A stretch of DNA of 60,160 nucleotides from NCBI GenBank assembly GCA_910577295.1, contig CAJTLS010000012.1:20769-80928 (forward strand). Reading direction: 5' to 3'. The position numbers and the translations under genes were made by a program. Of this stretch, positions 52,145 through 59,765 are shown in pieces; positions within the stretch are counted from its first letter, which is position 1; each line of letters begins with the position of its first letter. The DNA is from an uncultured Eubacterium sp. GTDB lineage: Bacteria > Bacillota > Clostridia > Lachnospirales > Lachnospiraceae. The notes beneath the pieces were generated by a model. The model searched no databases and was not told the DNA's origin. It worked only from the letters and a program-made list of their open reading frames with translations.

Positions 52145-53050
52145 TCAATCCATTTTCTTGCGGATGGGGCGCAGCACTTCATAACCAATTACTTCCGGAT
52201 AATGGCGCTGATAATCCTGACAAACTTCCTCATTCCACTCATAGCCCTCTTTTTCCGGCTCATAATTCCATGCCAGCTTCTCTACCCTCTCCATTACCTC
52301 GGCACAATCTTTCAAATAATCAAACGGCGGGTGAAAGAAAACAAGATAATCACTTGCCGGCAATTCCCTGATTTCAAATCCGTCCGGAATGACGCCCTGA
52401 TAATCGTACGGTACGCCAAAGCCGTAAAAATATCCTTTCCTGCCATTCTCATAGAACCATCCTGCCGTATGACAGGTAACAATACGATGTGAAACATGGC
52501 CCATACTGTCGATTGTTCCGCAAATGCTGTCGCAATCATGCCGTTCCCAAAAACTCGCATAATCGGTGGCATTGATGTCCCAAATGCCGACATACTTATG
52601 CGCCGGAATGTGCTCTACGCGAACATGAGCCTCCGTCAATAATGTTCGATTCATCGTGCAGCCTCCTTTATTTTTATAATGCTCCGGGAAAAAAACAACC
52701 TTTGAATTGGGAAGGGAAATGGGCATGGGACTTTTCCGATATGCCGCCGGCGTACAGCCAAATGCATTCGTAAACGCTCTTGTCAGAGCTTCCTGTGAAG
52801 AATATCCGTATTTAACTGCCACATCAATGATACGGGCGTTTGTATCCCGAATTTCCAAAGCCGCTCTGGCAAGCCGTCTGCCGGCAATATAACTCTTAAA
52901 AGTCATTCCCACGATTTCATGGAAACGATTGGAACAGTAATATGGTGAATATCCAATCTGCTTTGACATTTCCGGAAGAGAAGGATTTTCCGTTAAATTC
53001 GCCTCTATCCAATCTATCATTTTCTGTACGCTCTCATTCCATTCAAACAA
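52145..53050 (-). CDS. AraC family regulator with GyrI-like effector domain
   Basis: The 301-residue product has an N-terminal AraC DNA-binding domain with both HTHs (SLPEMSKQIGYSPYYCSNRF; IIDVAVKYGYSSQEALTRAF). A C-terminal GyrI/SOUL-like effector domain follows (HIPAHKYVGIWDI, ELPASDYLVFFHPPF). This is the Rob/BltR-type arrangement in which a lipophilic compound binds the C-terminal domain. It may control efflux genes elsewhere; no target is adjacent. Confidence 0.92.
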   Translation of the reverse strand: MFEWNESVQKMIDWIEANLTENPSLPEMSKQIGYSPYYCSNRFHEIVGMTFKSYIAGRRLARAALEIRDTNARIIDVAVKYGYSSQEALTRAFTNAFGCTPAAYRKSPMPISLPNSKVVFFPEHYKNKGGCTMNRTLLTEAHVRVEHIPAHKYVGIWDINATDYASFWERHDCDSICGTIDSMGHVSHRIVTCHTAGWFYENGRKGYFYGFGVPYDYQGVIPDGFEIRELPASDYLVFFHPPFDYLKDCAEVMERVEKLAWNYEPEKEGYEWNEEVCQDYQRHYPEVIGYEVLRPIRKKMD

Positions 53051-53120
53051 ACCTTTTTCCCCCTTGTCAGGAATATGTTAGCATACCACCGAAAAAAAAT
53101 TTTGATATCAGTTGCACTTT

Positions 53121-53549
53121 TTACAGATATCCCCGCCTCTTTGCCTCCTCGAGCAAATATGGCTGAATATCAGGATATGTCCACTTCTCCGGCAATTCAG
53201 GTGTTATTTTAATTTTCTCAATCTCACTATGTAACTCTTCTTCCAAACATCTTATATCGGCAAAATACAGCATTCCAAAACTCTCTCTGCCGTCAAAATT
53301 ATCCGGACTGGTAACGGAATAGACACATACCGGCTCTATATCAAACTCCAAGGCGCCTGTCTCTTCATAAAGTTCACGTTTGGCCGTATCTGCAATATCT
53401 TCCCCTTTTTCCCGATGACCTCCGGGGATTTCCCATGTATCTCTGCTCTTGTGCTTGCAAAAAATAAATTCATTTTTTGTTTTCGATATTATTACTGCAA
53501 AATGGAGCAGTTCGTCCTCAATTTTTTCATAAAATTTAACTTCTGTCAT
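53121..53549 (-). CDS. Nudix hydrolase
   Basis: The 142-residue product has a complete Nudix box (GGHREKGEDIADTAKRELYEETG; G x5 E x7 REUxEExGU). It hydrolyses a nucleoside diphosphate linked to another moiety; the substrate is not predictable. It is an isolated gene. Confidence 0.93.
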   Translation of the reverse strand: MTEVKFYEKIEDELLHFAVIISKTKNEFIFCKHKSRDTWEIPGGHREKGEDIADTAKRELYEETGALEFDIEPVCVYSVTSPDNFDGRESFGMLYFADIRCLEEELHSEIEKIKITPELPEKWTYPDIQPYLLEEAKRRGYL

Positions 53550-53651
53550 TTCAGCCTCGCTTTCGTTTTCTAAATAAATTTCACTTTTTCTAATATGTAT
53601 ATTTTACCATAGAAAAATACTCTTTGCCATTTTAAAATGAATAAAAAGCTT

Positions 53652-53684
53652 TTGGTTACATTTAAACGGTGATTGGTTACATTT
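53652..53684 (+). promoter_or_regulatory. LytTR-type operator: two direct repeats 21 bp apart
   Basis: TTGGTTACATTT occurs at 53652-53663 and again at 53673-53684. The start-to-start distance of 21 bp puts both on the same face of the helix. LytTR regulators such as AgrA bind paired 9-12 bp direct repeats with this spacing. The repeats lie 66-98 bp upstream of the LytTR gene, so it probably controls itself. Confidence 0.8.
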
Positions 53685-53749
53685 TGCAGAATCAAGGGAA
53701 AAATCGGCCGATATACAAAATGAACCTACAAAGAAATCGGGGTGATGCC

Positions 53750-54463
53750 ATGCTGAAAATTGCTGTCTGTGATGACGAGCCGGCTTACGCAAAACAGATT
53801 AGCGACAGGATTAAAAGATTTATACCGGACAGCGAGATAGAGTGCTTTCTTTCCGGTGAAGATTTGCTCCTGTGCGGAGCGTTATTTGATATATATTTTT
53901 TGGATATTCAAATGGAAAATATGAATGGAATAGAGGCTGCCAAAAAATTACGGGAACAGGACGAAGAAAGTATTATCGTGTTTTTAACCGGAGTAAAAGA
54001 ATATGTATTTGATGCTTTCGATGTGGCTGCTCTGCAATATCTGATAAAGCCTGTCGATGACAAGAAGCTGCAGGAAACGCTTGTCAGGGCAAAAAGGGAA
54101 ATCAGAAAGAAGCAAAACCGAAAGGACAGGCAGATATTTATTAAGACAAGGCATAAAAATATGGCGCTGAACGTATCCGACATTCTCTACTTTGAAAATG
54201 AAAGGCGCAAAATTGCCGTCCATACGCTAAAAGGCGAAATATCTTTTTATGGTGTTATGGCAGATATGGAACGGGAAGCCGGAGCAGACTTTTGCCGCTG
54301 CCATCGGGGATATCTGGTAAATTTATTTCATGTAACAGAATACGACAGAGAGACGATTACTCTTTCTAACGGAGAGAGAATTTACCTGTCAAAAGACCGA
54401 TACCATGATTTTGTGAAACAGTATATGAGATATTTAAGAAACGGGGGTGTTTTCCATGTATGA
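53750..54463 (+). CDS. LytTR family response regulator (AgrA-like)
   Basis: I start at the ATG at 53750 (MLKIAVCDDE), after GGGGTGATGCC. The 237-residue product has a receiver domain with DDE (8-10), phospho-acceptor Asp52 (FLDIQM) and Lys in YLIKPVD. A LytTR DNA-binding domain follows (about 130-237; FIKTRHKNMALNVSDILYFE, CHRGYLVNL). It is co-transcribed with the GHKL kinase, with which it overlaps by 8 bp. The direct repeats upstream are its likely target. Confidence 0.94.
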   Translation: MLKIAVCDDEPAYAKQISDRIKRFIPDSEIECFLSGEDLLLCGALFDIYFLDIQMENMNGIEAAKKLREQDEESIIVFLTGVKEYVFDAFDVAALQYLIKPVDDKKLQETLVRAKREIRKKQNRKDRQIFIKTRHKNMALNVSDILYFENERRKIAVHTLKGEISFYGVMADMEREAGADFCRCHRGYLVNLFHVTEYDRETITLSNGERIYLSKDRYHDFVKQYMRYLRNGGVFHV

Positions 54464-55907
54464 GACGCTGGAGCCTTTTATCGAAATCGCCGCCTATCTT
54501 ATCCACGGCTACTGTCTGTATATGCTCTTGGGGGGATTTGGCAGACAACGGATTGATAAAGATAAATTAACCTGTACTTTAACGATATTAACATGGTTTG
54601 CTGCTAATCTGGCAATCCGTTATTTTGTCTTTTCCAAGCTGCCTTTTACATTATGCGATTCTCTGATGAGTTTTCTTTTACGCACAGGCGCCATTTATAT
54701 CATCGGACTATGTTTTTATAAGGGCAGACAACTGACACACCTATTTCTGACACTGCTTTTTGTTGCACTCCTATATGTTTGCAGCCAGATTGGCGTCGGC
54801 GTCCGGCTGTTTCTGGTAGACGGACTGGAAAAACTGTCATGGCATATCGAAGTTCTCCATAACGTTACGCTTATTAAACTGCTGGTAGATGGCATTTATT
54901 TATTGATGGATTTGTCCGCTGTGGCGATGTTTTACTTTTCAGTAAAAATCATAGTAAAACACCACAGCCGTCCGGCACATAAAAGAAGCACAAAGGAACT
55001 TATTTCCTATATGCTTCCCGCCCTCATGGGAAGCCTCGTCTCCGTGGCTCTCTACTTTATGCTTCTTATGATAAATGAGCAGGGGCATCTTATGGATTAC
55101 GACAACTACAAAATAATATATCTGTTTATTATTATTGTTTTTGTTGCTGTCTGGCTCATTATTTTATACGGATTCCGGCTTCAGGAAGAAATTTCGGATT
55201 TGCAGGAAGAGCGGACACAGAAGAACGTTCTGGAAAACCAGATTTTGCAGATACAAAATTCGATGTTGGAAATGGAGCGTTTTTACGAAAGTGTCCGACA
55301 CGTTAAGCACGATATGAAAAATCAGATGGCCGTTATGGAAAAACTGCTCTGTGAATACGAGCCAGAAGAGAATAGGGAAATTACACAGTATTTTAATGAT
55401 ATGCAGAAAACGCTTCTGCATTTGGAGCAGAAGATTCAAACAGGAAATGTAGTAAGCGACGCCGTTATCAGCAATAAGTTCTATTATGCGGCAAGGGAAA
55501 TCAAAGATATTCATCTGGAAGCAGATGATTTCCTTTTGACGGATGAAGTTCACGTAAGGGCTTACGACATAGGCATTATTTTAAATAACGGACTGGATAA
55601 TGCGATTGAGGCATGCCAGAAAACAAGACAGAAACATCCTGATAACAGAGTGTATATCAAAATTAAATCGTTTTGGAAACAGAAGATGTTTTTTATTGAA
55701 ATTGAAAATAGTTTTGACGGGGAGGTGAGATGGCAAAAGGATGGCTATCCATGTTCCACGAAAGCGGAACACGAGATACATGGAATCGGTCTCAAAAACA
55801 TTCGCTATTGCGCCTTAAAATACGGGGGCGATATGGATTGTATTGCAGAACAGGACAGATTTATATTGTCTGTTATGCTAAAGGGCCGGAAATCAGAAAC
55901 GTTCTAG
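54456..55907 (+). CDS. GHKL sensor histidine kinase (AgrC-like)
   Basis: I start at the ATG at 54456 (MYETLEP), 6 bases after GGGGGTG and overlapping the regulator. The 483-residue product has an N-terminal half of five to six TM helices, a coiled-coil dimerisation region (EERTQKNVLENQILQ) with the phospho-acceptor His in VRHVKHDMKNQM, then a GHKL ATPase domain (NNGLDNAIEA; GIGLKNIRY). It senses a membrane or peptide signal in the AgrC manner. No agrB or agrD is present in the window, so the ligand is unknown. Confidence 0.93.
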   Translation: MYETLEPFIEIAAYLIHGYCLYMLLGGFGRQRIDKDKLTCTLTILTWFAANLAIRYFVFSKLPFTLCDSLMSFLLRTGAIYIIGLCFYKGRQLTHLFLTLLFVALLYVCSQIGVGVRLFLVDGLEKLSWHIEVLHNVTLIKLLVDGIYLLMDLSAVAMFYFSVKIIVKHHSRPAHKRSTKELISYMLPALMGSLVSVALYFMLLMINEQGHLMDYDNYKIIYLFIIIVFVAVWLIILYGFRLQEEISDLQEERTQKNVLENQILQIQNSMLEMERFYESVRHVKHDMKNQMAVMEKLLCEYEPEENREITQYFNDMQKTLLHLEQKIQTGNVVSDAVISNKFYYAAREIKDIHLEADDFLLTDEVHVRAYDIGIILNNGLDNAIEACQKTRQKHPDNRVYIKIKSFWKQKMFFIEIENSFDGEVRWQKDGYPCSTKAEHEIHGIGLKNIRYCALKYGGDMDCIAEQDRFILSVMLKGRKSETF

Positions 55908-55920
55908 GAATGGAGGATTT

Positions 55921-56613
55921 ATGGTGATGGAGATTACAAACAATTACAGTAACTATGTGACGCAGAGCATGGCGGGAAGCAATGCGGCCGACGGCACCAA
56001 AAAGAAAGAGACAGAAAAAACGCAGGAGACAACGGGGAGCAGTAAATCAAAGAGTACGGCAGACTATGCGAATAAACTGGCAAAACTTGTTCCAAGCGTG
56101 AAATTTCATGTAGGGAATGCCTGTGTATCCGATAAAAGTGGCAAGTCACTGACCGTTAATCCCAAACTTTTGGAAAAAATGCAAAATGACCCCCAAAAAG
56201 AGAAAGATATGAAAGACATGATAAAAGGCGTTGAATCGATGTCCAAACTGGCAGAAAGCTTAGCGAAAGCCACTGGCTGGACTATAGTGTATCAGCATAG
56301 TTATATTGATGAGAACGGAAAATATCATTGCAGAATGCAAACCAGAAACGATGGTATGTTAAAATTGAGCGATAAACTTCGGGAGGAAAGAAAGGAAAAT
56401 TCGAAAAAGCTGCTGGAACGCTCGAAAGAAAAGGCAGCCGACAGGGCAGAGCAGCTTCTTATGGATAAGGCAGAAAATTCCGAAGACGGTATCATTTATC
56501 TGAACGACGAAGATATGAAAACAATCATGGAGACCATAAAAGAGGACGCCACCGAACAAACTGCTGACAAAGATACGATGACAGTCGGCGCAAACCTCGA
56601 TTTACAGGTGTAG
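55921..56613 (+). CDS. DUF6033 family protein, copy 1
   Basis: The 230-residue product has no signal peptide or TM. It starts MVMEITNNYSNYVTQSMAGS, has a low-complexity Lys/Thr/Ser region to ~45, and a central core (ADYANKLAKLVPSVKFHVGN, SGKSLTVNPKLLEKMQNDP, QHSYIDENGKYHCR). A coiled, charged C-terminus ends GANLDLQV. This matches the clostridial DUF6033 family, function unknown. GGAGG is 4 bases before the ATG. It is 13 bp after the kinase, so it is in the two-component operon. Confidence 0.82.
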   Translation: MVMEITNNYSNYVTQSMAGSNAADGTKKKETEKTQETTGSSKSKSTADYANKLAKLVPSVKFHVGNACVSDKSGKSLTVNPKLLEKMQNDPQKEKDMKDMIKGVESMSKLAESLAKATGWTIVYQHSYIDENGKYHCRMQTRNDGMLKLSDKLREERKENSKKLLERSKEKAADRAEQLLMDKAENSEDGIIYLNDEDMKTIMETIKEDATEQTADKDTMTVGANLDLQV

Positions 56614-56634
56614 AAATGAAAAAGGAGGATTATT

Positions 56635-57414
56635 ATGGCGATGGAAATTACAAACAATTACAGTAACTATGTGGCGCAGAGCATGGCAGGAAGCAATGCC
56701 GTCGACGGCACGAAAAAGAAAGAAGCAGAAAAAACGCAGGAAACAACGGGGAGCAGTAAATCAAAGAGTACGGCAGACTATGCAAACGAGCTGGCAAAAC
56801 TTGTTCCGAGCGTAGATTTCCGCATTGGAAATTCTTTCGCTTCCTCAAAGAGCGGTAAGACGCTGACAGTCAATCCAAAACTTTTGGAAAAAATGCAGAA
56901 TGACCCGAAGCAGGAAAAGGAAACAAAAGAATTGATTAAAGGAGTCGAGTCAATGACAAGGTTGATGAACAGCATTTACAGCGGCAGCGGCTGGACTGTT
57001 GTTTACAAACATAGTTATATTGATGAAAATGGGAAATACTGTTCTACTGCCCTAATCCGAAATGATTATATGCTGAACCTGAGCGATAAACTTCGCGAGG
57101 AAAGAAAGAAAAATTCGGAAAAGCTGCTAGAACGCTCGAAAGAAAAGGCGGCCGACAAGGAGGAAGAACTGCAGGAAGCAACCATCGAAAAGCAATTGCT
57201 GGAAGCAGAAGCGGAAAAAGCAGAGGAAGACAAAACCTCTGACAAGGCAGAACAGCTTCTTATGGATAAGGCAGAAAATTCCGAAGACGGTATCATTTAT
57301 TTGAACGACGAAGATATGAAAACAATCATGGAGGCCATAAAAGAGGACGCCACCGAACAAACTGCCGACAAAGATATGATGACAGTCGGCGCCAACCTCG
57401 ATTTACAGGTGTAG
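56635..57414 (+). CDS. DUF6033 family protein, copy 2 (tandem paralog)
   Basis: The 259-residue product is a close tandem duplicate of copy 1. N- and C-terminal thirds are near identical (both begin with MEITNNYSNYV and end with GANLDLQV), while the middle differs (RIGNSFASSKSGKTL; TRLMNSIYSGSGWTVVYKH). It has a 29-residue Glu/Lys coiled-coil insertion (EELQEATIEKQLLEAEAEKA). Its own SD (AAAGGAGG) supports it. The pattern fits duplication with divergence of a surface-exposed or partner-binding centre. Confidence 0.83.
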   Translation: MAMEITNNYSNYVAQSMAGSNAVDGTKKKEAEKTQETTGSSKSKSTADYANELAKLVPSVDFRIGNSFASSKSGKTLTVNPKLLEKMQNDPKQEKETKELIKGVESMTRLMNSIYSGSGWTVVYKHSYIDENGKYCSTALIRNDYMLNLSDKLREERKKNSEKLLERSKEKAADKEEELQEATIEKQLLEAEAEKAEEDKTSDKAEQLLMDKAENSEDGIIYLNDEDMKTIMEAIKEDATEQTADKDMMTVGANLDLQV

Positions 57415-57509
57415 AAATAAAGGGAGGAAGAAATTGTAGCATTTGCCCTTTTCCTGTGGTACACTAAAATTAGTTTAGATTAATTGGAGAATACAGAAAC
57501 GGGAATATT

Positions 57510-58376
57510 ATGTGGATTTTAATGGCGGTTTTATCTGCTTTCTTCGCTGGCGTTACAGCGATTTTAGCAAAGTGCGGAATTAAACATACGGATTCGGATG
57601 TAGCAACGGCTTTACGCACTTTTGTTGTGTTGTTCTTCTCATGGATAATGGTGTACATAACCGGTTCTTTCGACACGGTTACAAATATTGGGATAAAATC
57701 TTTGCTTTTCCTGATTCTTTCAGGACTCGCTACCGGCGCCTCATGGCTGTGCTATTTTAAAGCCTTATCTGTCGGCGATGTGAATAAGGTTGCGCCCATT
57801 GATAAATCCAGTACGGTATTAACGGTTGTGCTTGCCATCGTCTTATTTAAGGAGACAGAACATTTGTTATTTAAGTCGATTGGCGCTGCCATTCTGGCAA
57901 CAGGAATTTATCTGATGATTGAGAAAAAAGTGACGAGGCAAAAAGAAAACGGCAGTCAGTGGATTATTTACGCTTCCCTCTCTGCCGTATTTGCATCTCT
58001 GACATCCATACTCGCCAAAATAGGTATCTCTGAAATCGAATCCAATCTCGCTACTGCTATCCGCACAGGAGTTGTACTTGTAATGGCATGGTTTTTTGTT
58101 GCTGCCAAAGGCAAATGCTCAAAAATGCTGACCGTAAACCGCAAAGAACTTTCCTTTATCCTCTTATCCGGCATGACAACAGGGGCCTCTTGGTTGTGTT
58201 ACTATTATGCAATACAAAACGGTGTTGTCAGCGTCGTTGTTCCGATTGATAAACTAAGCATCGTAGTAACAGTTGCTTTTTCCTATTTTGTATTTAAAGA
58301 AAAGCTTACACTGAAATCCTTGTCCGGCCTCTGCTTAATCGTGGGCGGTACACTTATCATGCTGCTGGGGATGTGA
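57510..58376 (+). CDS. DMT superfamily transporter (EamA)
   Basis: The 288-residue product has ten hydrophobic helices in two five-helix EamA repeats (FFAGVTAILAKCGIKHTDSD and FASLTSILAKIGISEIESN mark the start of each). The SGLATGASWLCYFKAL / SGMTTGASWLCYYYAI pair is a clear internal duplication. It is a drug/metabolite exporter of unknown substrate. A promoter-like TTGCCC/TAAAAT precedes it (57440-57470). Confidence 0.93.
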   Translation: MWILMAVLSAFFAGVTAILAKCGIKHTDSDVATALRTFVVLFFSWIMVYITGSFDTVTNIGIKSLLFLILSGLATGASWLCYFKALSVGDVNKVAPIDKSSTVLTVVLAIVLFKETEHLLFKSIGAAILATGIYLMIEKKVTRQKENGSQWIIYASLSAVFASLTSILAKIGISEIESNLATAIRTGVVLVMAWFFVAAKGKCSKMLTVNRKELSFILLSGMTTGASWLCYYYAIQNGVVSVVVPIDKLSIVVTVAFSYFVFKEKLTLKSLSGLCLIVGGTLIMLLGM

Positions 58377-58439
58377 TGACAATAAGAAAACAATATAACT
58401 TTGGTTTCCCTCGTAATATGATTTTTTGTAAAAAGCATA

Positions 58440-58468
58440 TTGAAAAGGATTTCTACATATGCTATAAT
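58440..58468 (+). promoter_or_regulatory. Antitoxin RNA promoter, module A
   Basis: TTGAAA (58440-58445), a 17-bp spacer and TATAAT (58463-58468). The near-identical promoter recurs at 59061-59089. Confidence 0.85.
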
Positions 58469-58474
58469 GCCAAT

Positions 58475-58560
58475 AGGCAAAAGAAATAAAAAGTCTATGT
58501 TGACAAAGAATAAAATCCCCGAACCGTGTTGCAGCACAGTTCGGGGATTATTCTTTTCTT
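58475..58560 (+). ncRNA. Antitoxin RNA of Fst-like module A
   Basis: The transcript runs from the promoter through TCTATGTTGACA (58494-58505) to a terminator with an 11-bp stem (58514-58524 with 58539-58549) and a T-rich tail. The 12-base motif matches the complement of the toxin A start region at 9 of 12 positions. This layout is that of the antitoxin RNA in Fst/par systems, where short direct repeats and a shared terminator pair with the toxin mRNA. Confidence 0.75.
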
Positions 58561-58583
58561 TTATAGTGGCTAAGCACCCACTA

Positions 58584-58743
58584 GTACAATGAAAATTAAG
58601 TCTTTGATATATTCACGTAGGATAATTGTTTCAGATACGAGGAAGAAAATCGACGGTGTAGCGGTGACTACACCTAGATTTTCTGACGCAGTAGCTGGAC
58701 AATTAGACAAGTGAATGTATCAATTATTTAATATTCGTTGTAC
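58584..58743. mobile_element. 160-bp MITE with TA target-site duplication
   Basis: Terminal inverted repeats of 33 bp (27 of 33 identical; outermost GTACAA) bound the element. TA is duplicated on both sides (58582-58583 and 58744-58745). Module B at 59200-59206 has the empty site CACTAGGC, so the insertion is shown by direct comparison. An internal hairpin (AGAAAATC...GATTTTCT with GGTGTAG/CTACACC) is at 58645-58683. There is no ORF. TIRs with TA duplication suggest mobilisation by an IS630/Tc1-mariner type transposase, absent here. Confidence 0.88.
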
Positions 58744-58845
58744 TAGGCTATTTTTTCTCTTGTCGTCACCACCTAACCATTTGATGATGTAGTGACAAGC
58801 TACACCAGCCGCAACGGCGATTAAAAGGGATGCAAATAACTCCAT
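58720..58845 (-). CDS. Fst-like type I toxin A (41 aa, C-terminus extended into MITE)
   Basis: The peptide begins MELFASLLIAVAAGVACHYI and has a conserved IKWL.GDD, resembling Fst-type toxins (a single membrane helix with a charged tail). SD GGAGGAGG lies 7 bases before the ATG. Compared with copy B it lacks one base in an A-run near the end (AGAGAAAAAATAG versus AGAGCAACAAATAG), so it reads past the usual TAG and ends in SLVQRILNN, encoded by the MITE. The toxin is probably altered or attenuated. Confidence 0.7.
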   Translation of the reverse strand: MELFASLLIAVAAGVACHYIIKWLGGDDKRKNSLVQRILNN

Positions 58846-58891
58846 GTGAACACCTCCTCCCTGTTACTGGGTATCGGTGAGCAACACAGAA

Positions 58892-58920
58892 ATTATAACA
58901 TATGATGAATTGTTCTTCAA
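58892..58920 (-). promoter_or_regulatory. Toxin A promoter
   Basis: On the minus strand TTGAAG (58915-58920), 17 bp and TATAAT (58892-58897). The start lies about 40 bases upstream of the toxin ATG. The same boxes are repeated in module B at about 59352-59380. Confidence 0.75.
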
Positions 58921-59060
58921 AAATAATTCATCCGCTATATCTTGATGCCTGTATTCTCAAGCTATTCTGACAATTGGGATTGAAGCGAATTTTTGACTTT
59001 CTTCTATATTAAAAGGCATCTAATTCTTATTCAAAATTTCCCAAATGAATAAAAAGCATA

Positions 59061-59089
59061 TTGAAAAGGATTTCTGCATATGCTATAAT
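59061..59089 (+). promoter_or_regulatory. Antitoxin RNA promoter, module B
   Basis: TTGAAA (59061-59066), a 17-bp spacer and TATAAT (59084-59089). Confidence 0.85.
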
Positions 59090-59095
59090 ACCGAT

Positions 59096-59181
59096 AGGCA
59101 AAAGAAATAAAAAATCTATGTTGACAAAGAATAAAATCCCCGAACCGTGTTGCAGCACAGTTCGGGGATTATTCTTTTCTT
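59096..59181 (+). ncRNA. Antitoxin RNA of Fst-like module B
   Basis: It is nearly identical to the module A RNA. It carries TCTATGTTGACA (59115-59126), identical to 59301-59312, which is the complement of the toxin B initiation region. The terminator stem is 59135-59145/59160-59170, usable on both strands. The two RNAs would pair at the start region and at the shared terminator, as in the par locus of pAD1. Confidence 0.78.
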
Positions 59182-59206
59182 TTATAGTGGCTAAGCACCC
59201 ACTAGG

Positions 59207-59305
59207 CTATTTGTTGCTCTTGTCGTCACCGTCTAACCATTTGATGATGTAGTGACAAGCTACACCAGCCGTGATAGCGACTAAAGAAGAAATAAAAACT
59301 TCTAT
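59207..59305 (-). CDS. Fst-like type I toxin B (AUA in place of the start codon)
   Basis: The frame encodes (M)EVFISSLVAITAGVACHYI and so on, ending GDDKSNK and a TAG stop; 32 codons plus the stop. A strong SD GGAGGAGG stands exactly 7 bases from the position where copy A has ATG, but here the codon is ATA (59303-59305). No in-frame ATG, GTG or TTG lies nearby. The toxin could be read from AUA at low efficiency, or the copy may be silent. ATA sits inside the 12-base pairing motif that the antitoxin RNA also carries. Confidence 0.55.
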   Translation of the reverse strand: MEVFISSLVAITAGVACHYIIKWLDGDDKSNK

Positions 59306-59351
59306 GTTGACACCTCCTCCCTGTTGCTGGGTATCGGTGAGCAACACAGAA

Positions 59352-59380
59352 ATTATAACATATGGTGAATTGTTCTTCAA
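59352..59380 (-). promoter_or_regulatory. Toxin B promoter
   Basis: On the minus strand TTGAAG and TATAAT with the same 17-bp spacing as toxin A; the surrounding sequence is nearly identical to the module A promoter. Confidence 0.7.
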
Positions 59381-59765
59381 AAACAATTCATCCGCTTTAT
59401 CTTGATTCCTGTATTCTCAAGCTATTCCAATAATTTTTCTCATGCTTCAATTTCTCCATATTTTAAGCATTCAAATATCATGTATCAATTGCTACTTCCC
59501 CGATACTCTTTCACTATATAGATTATTTAATTTGATTGGAATTAAATTAAATTTCTGACTTTCTTCTATATAGAAGGAACCTAATTCTTTTTCAAGACTT
59601 CTTTGTATAACAGTCACCGCCCATTTGCAATAACGGGTGGTTTATATCTCAAATACTTCACGAACTTAACAGGGTTAGCCTGACAATAAAGACAGCGTTT
59701 CTCTCAGTATCAAAATACAAAAAGGAACGCTGTTTTGTTATATTTTATTTCTATTTAATATGGCT
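59381..59765. other. Intergenic region with hairpins, no gene
   Basis: About 385 bp with no supported ORF. It holds part of the duplicated module flank (matching the 58.9-59.0 kb region in blocks such as TGACTTTCTTCTATAT). There is an ACCGCCC...GGGTGGT hairpin near 59616-59642, and an ACAGCGTT/AACGCTGT stem near 59692-59735 with T-rich flanks that is probably the terminator of the minus-strand gene that follows. Confidence 0.6.

Noticed and set aside
59061..59252. 63-residue plus-strand frame across the module B antisense RNA
   Set aside because: It begins inside the promoter region, has no SD and crosses the terminator; the RNA, not the protein, is the better reading.
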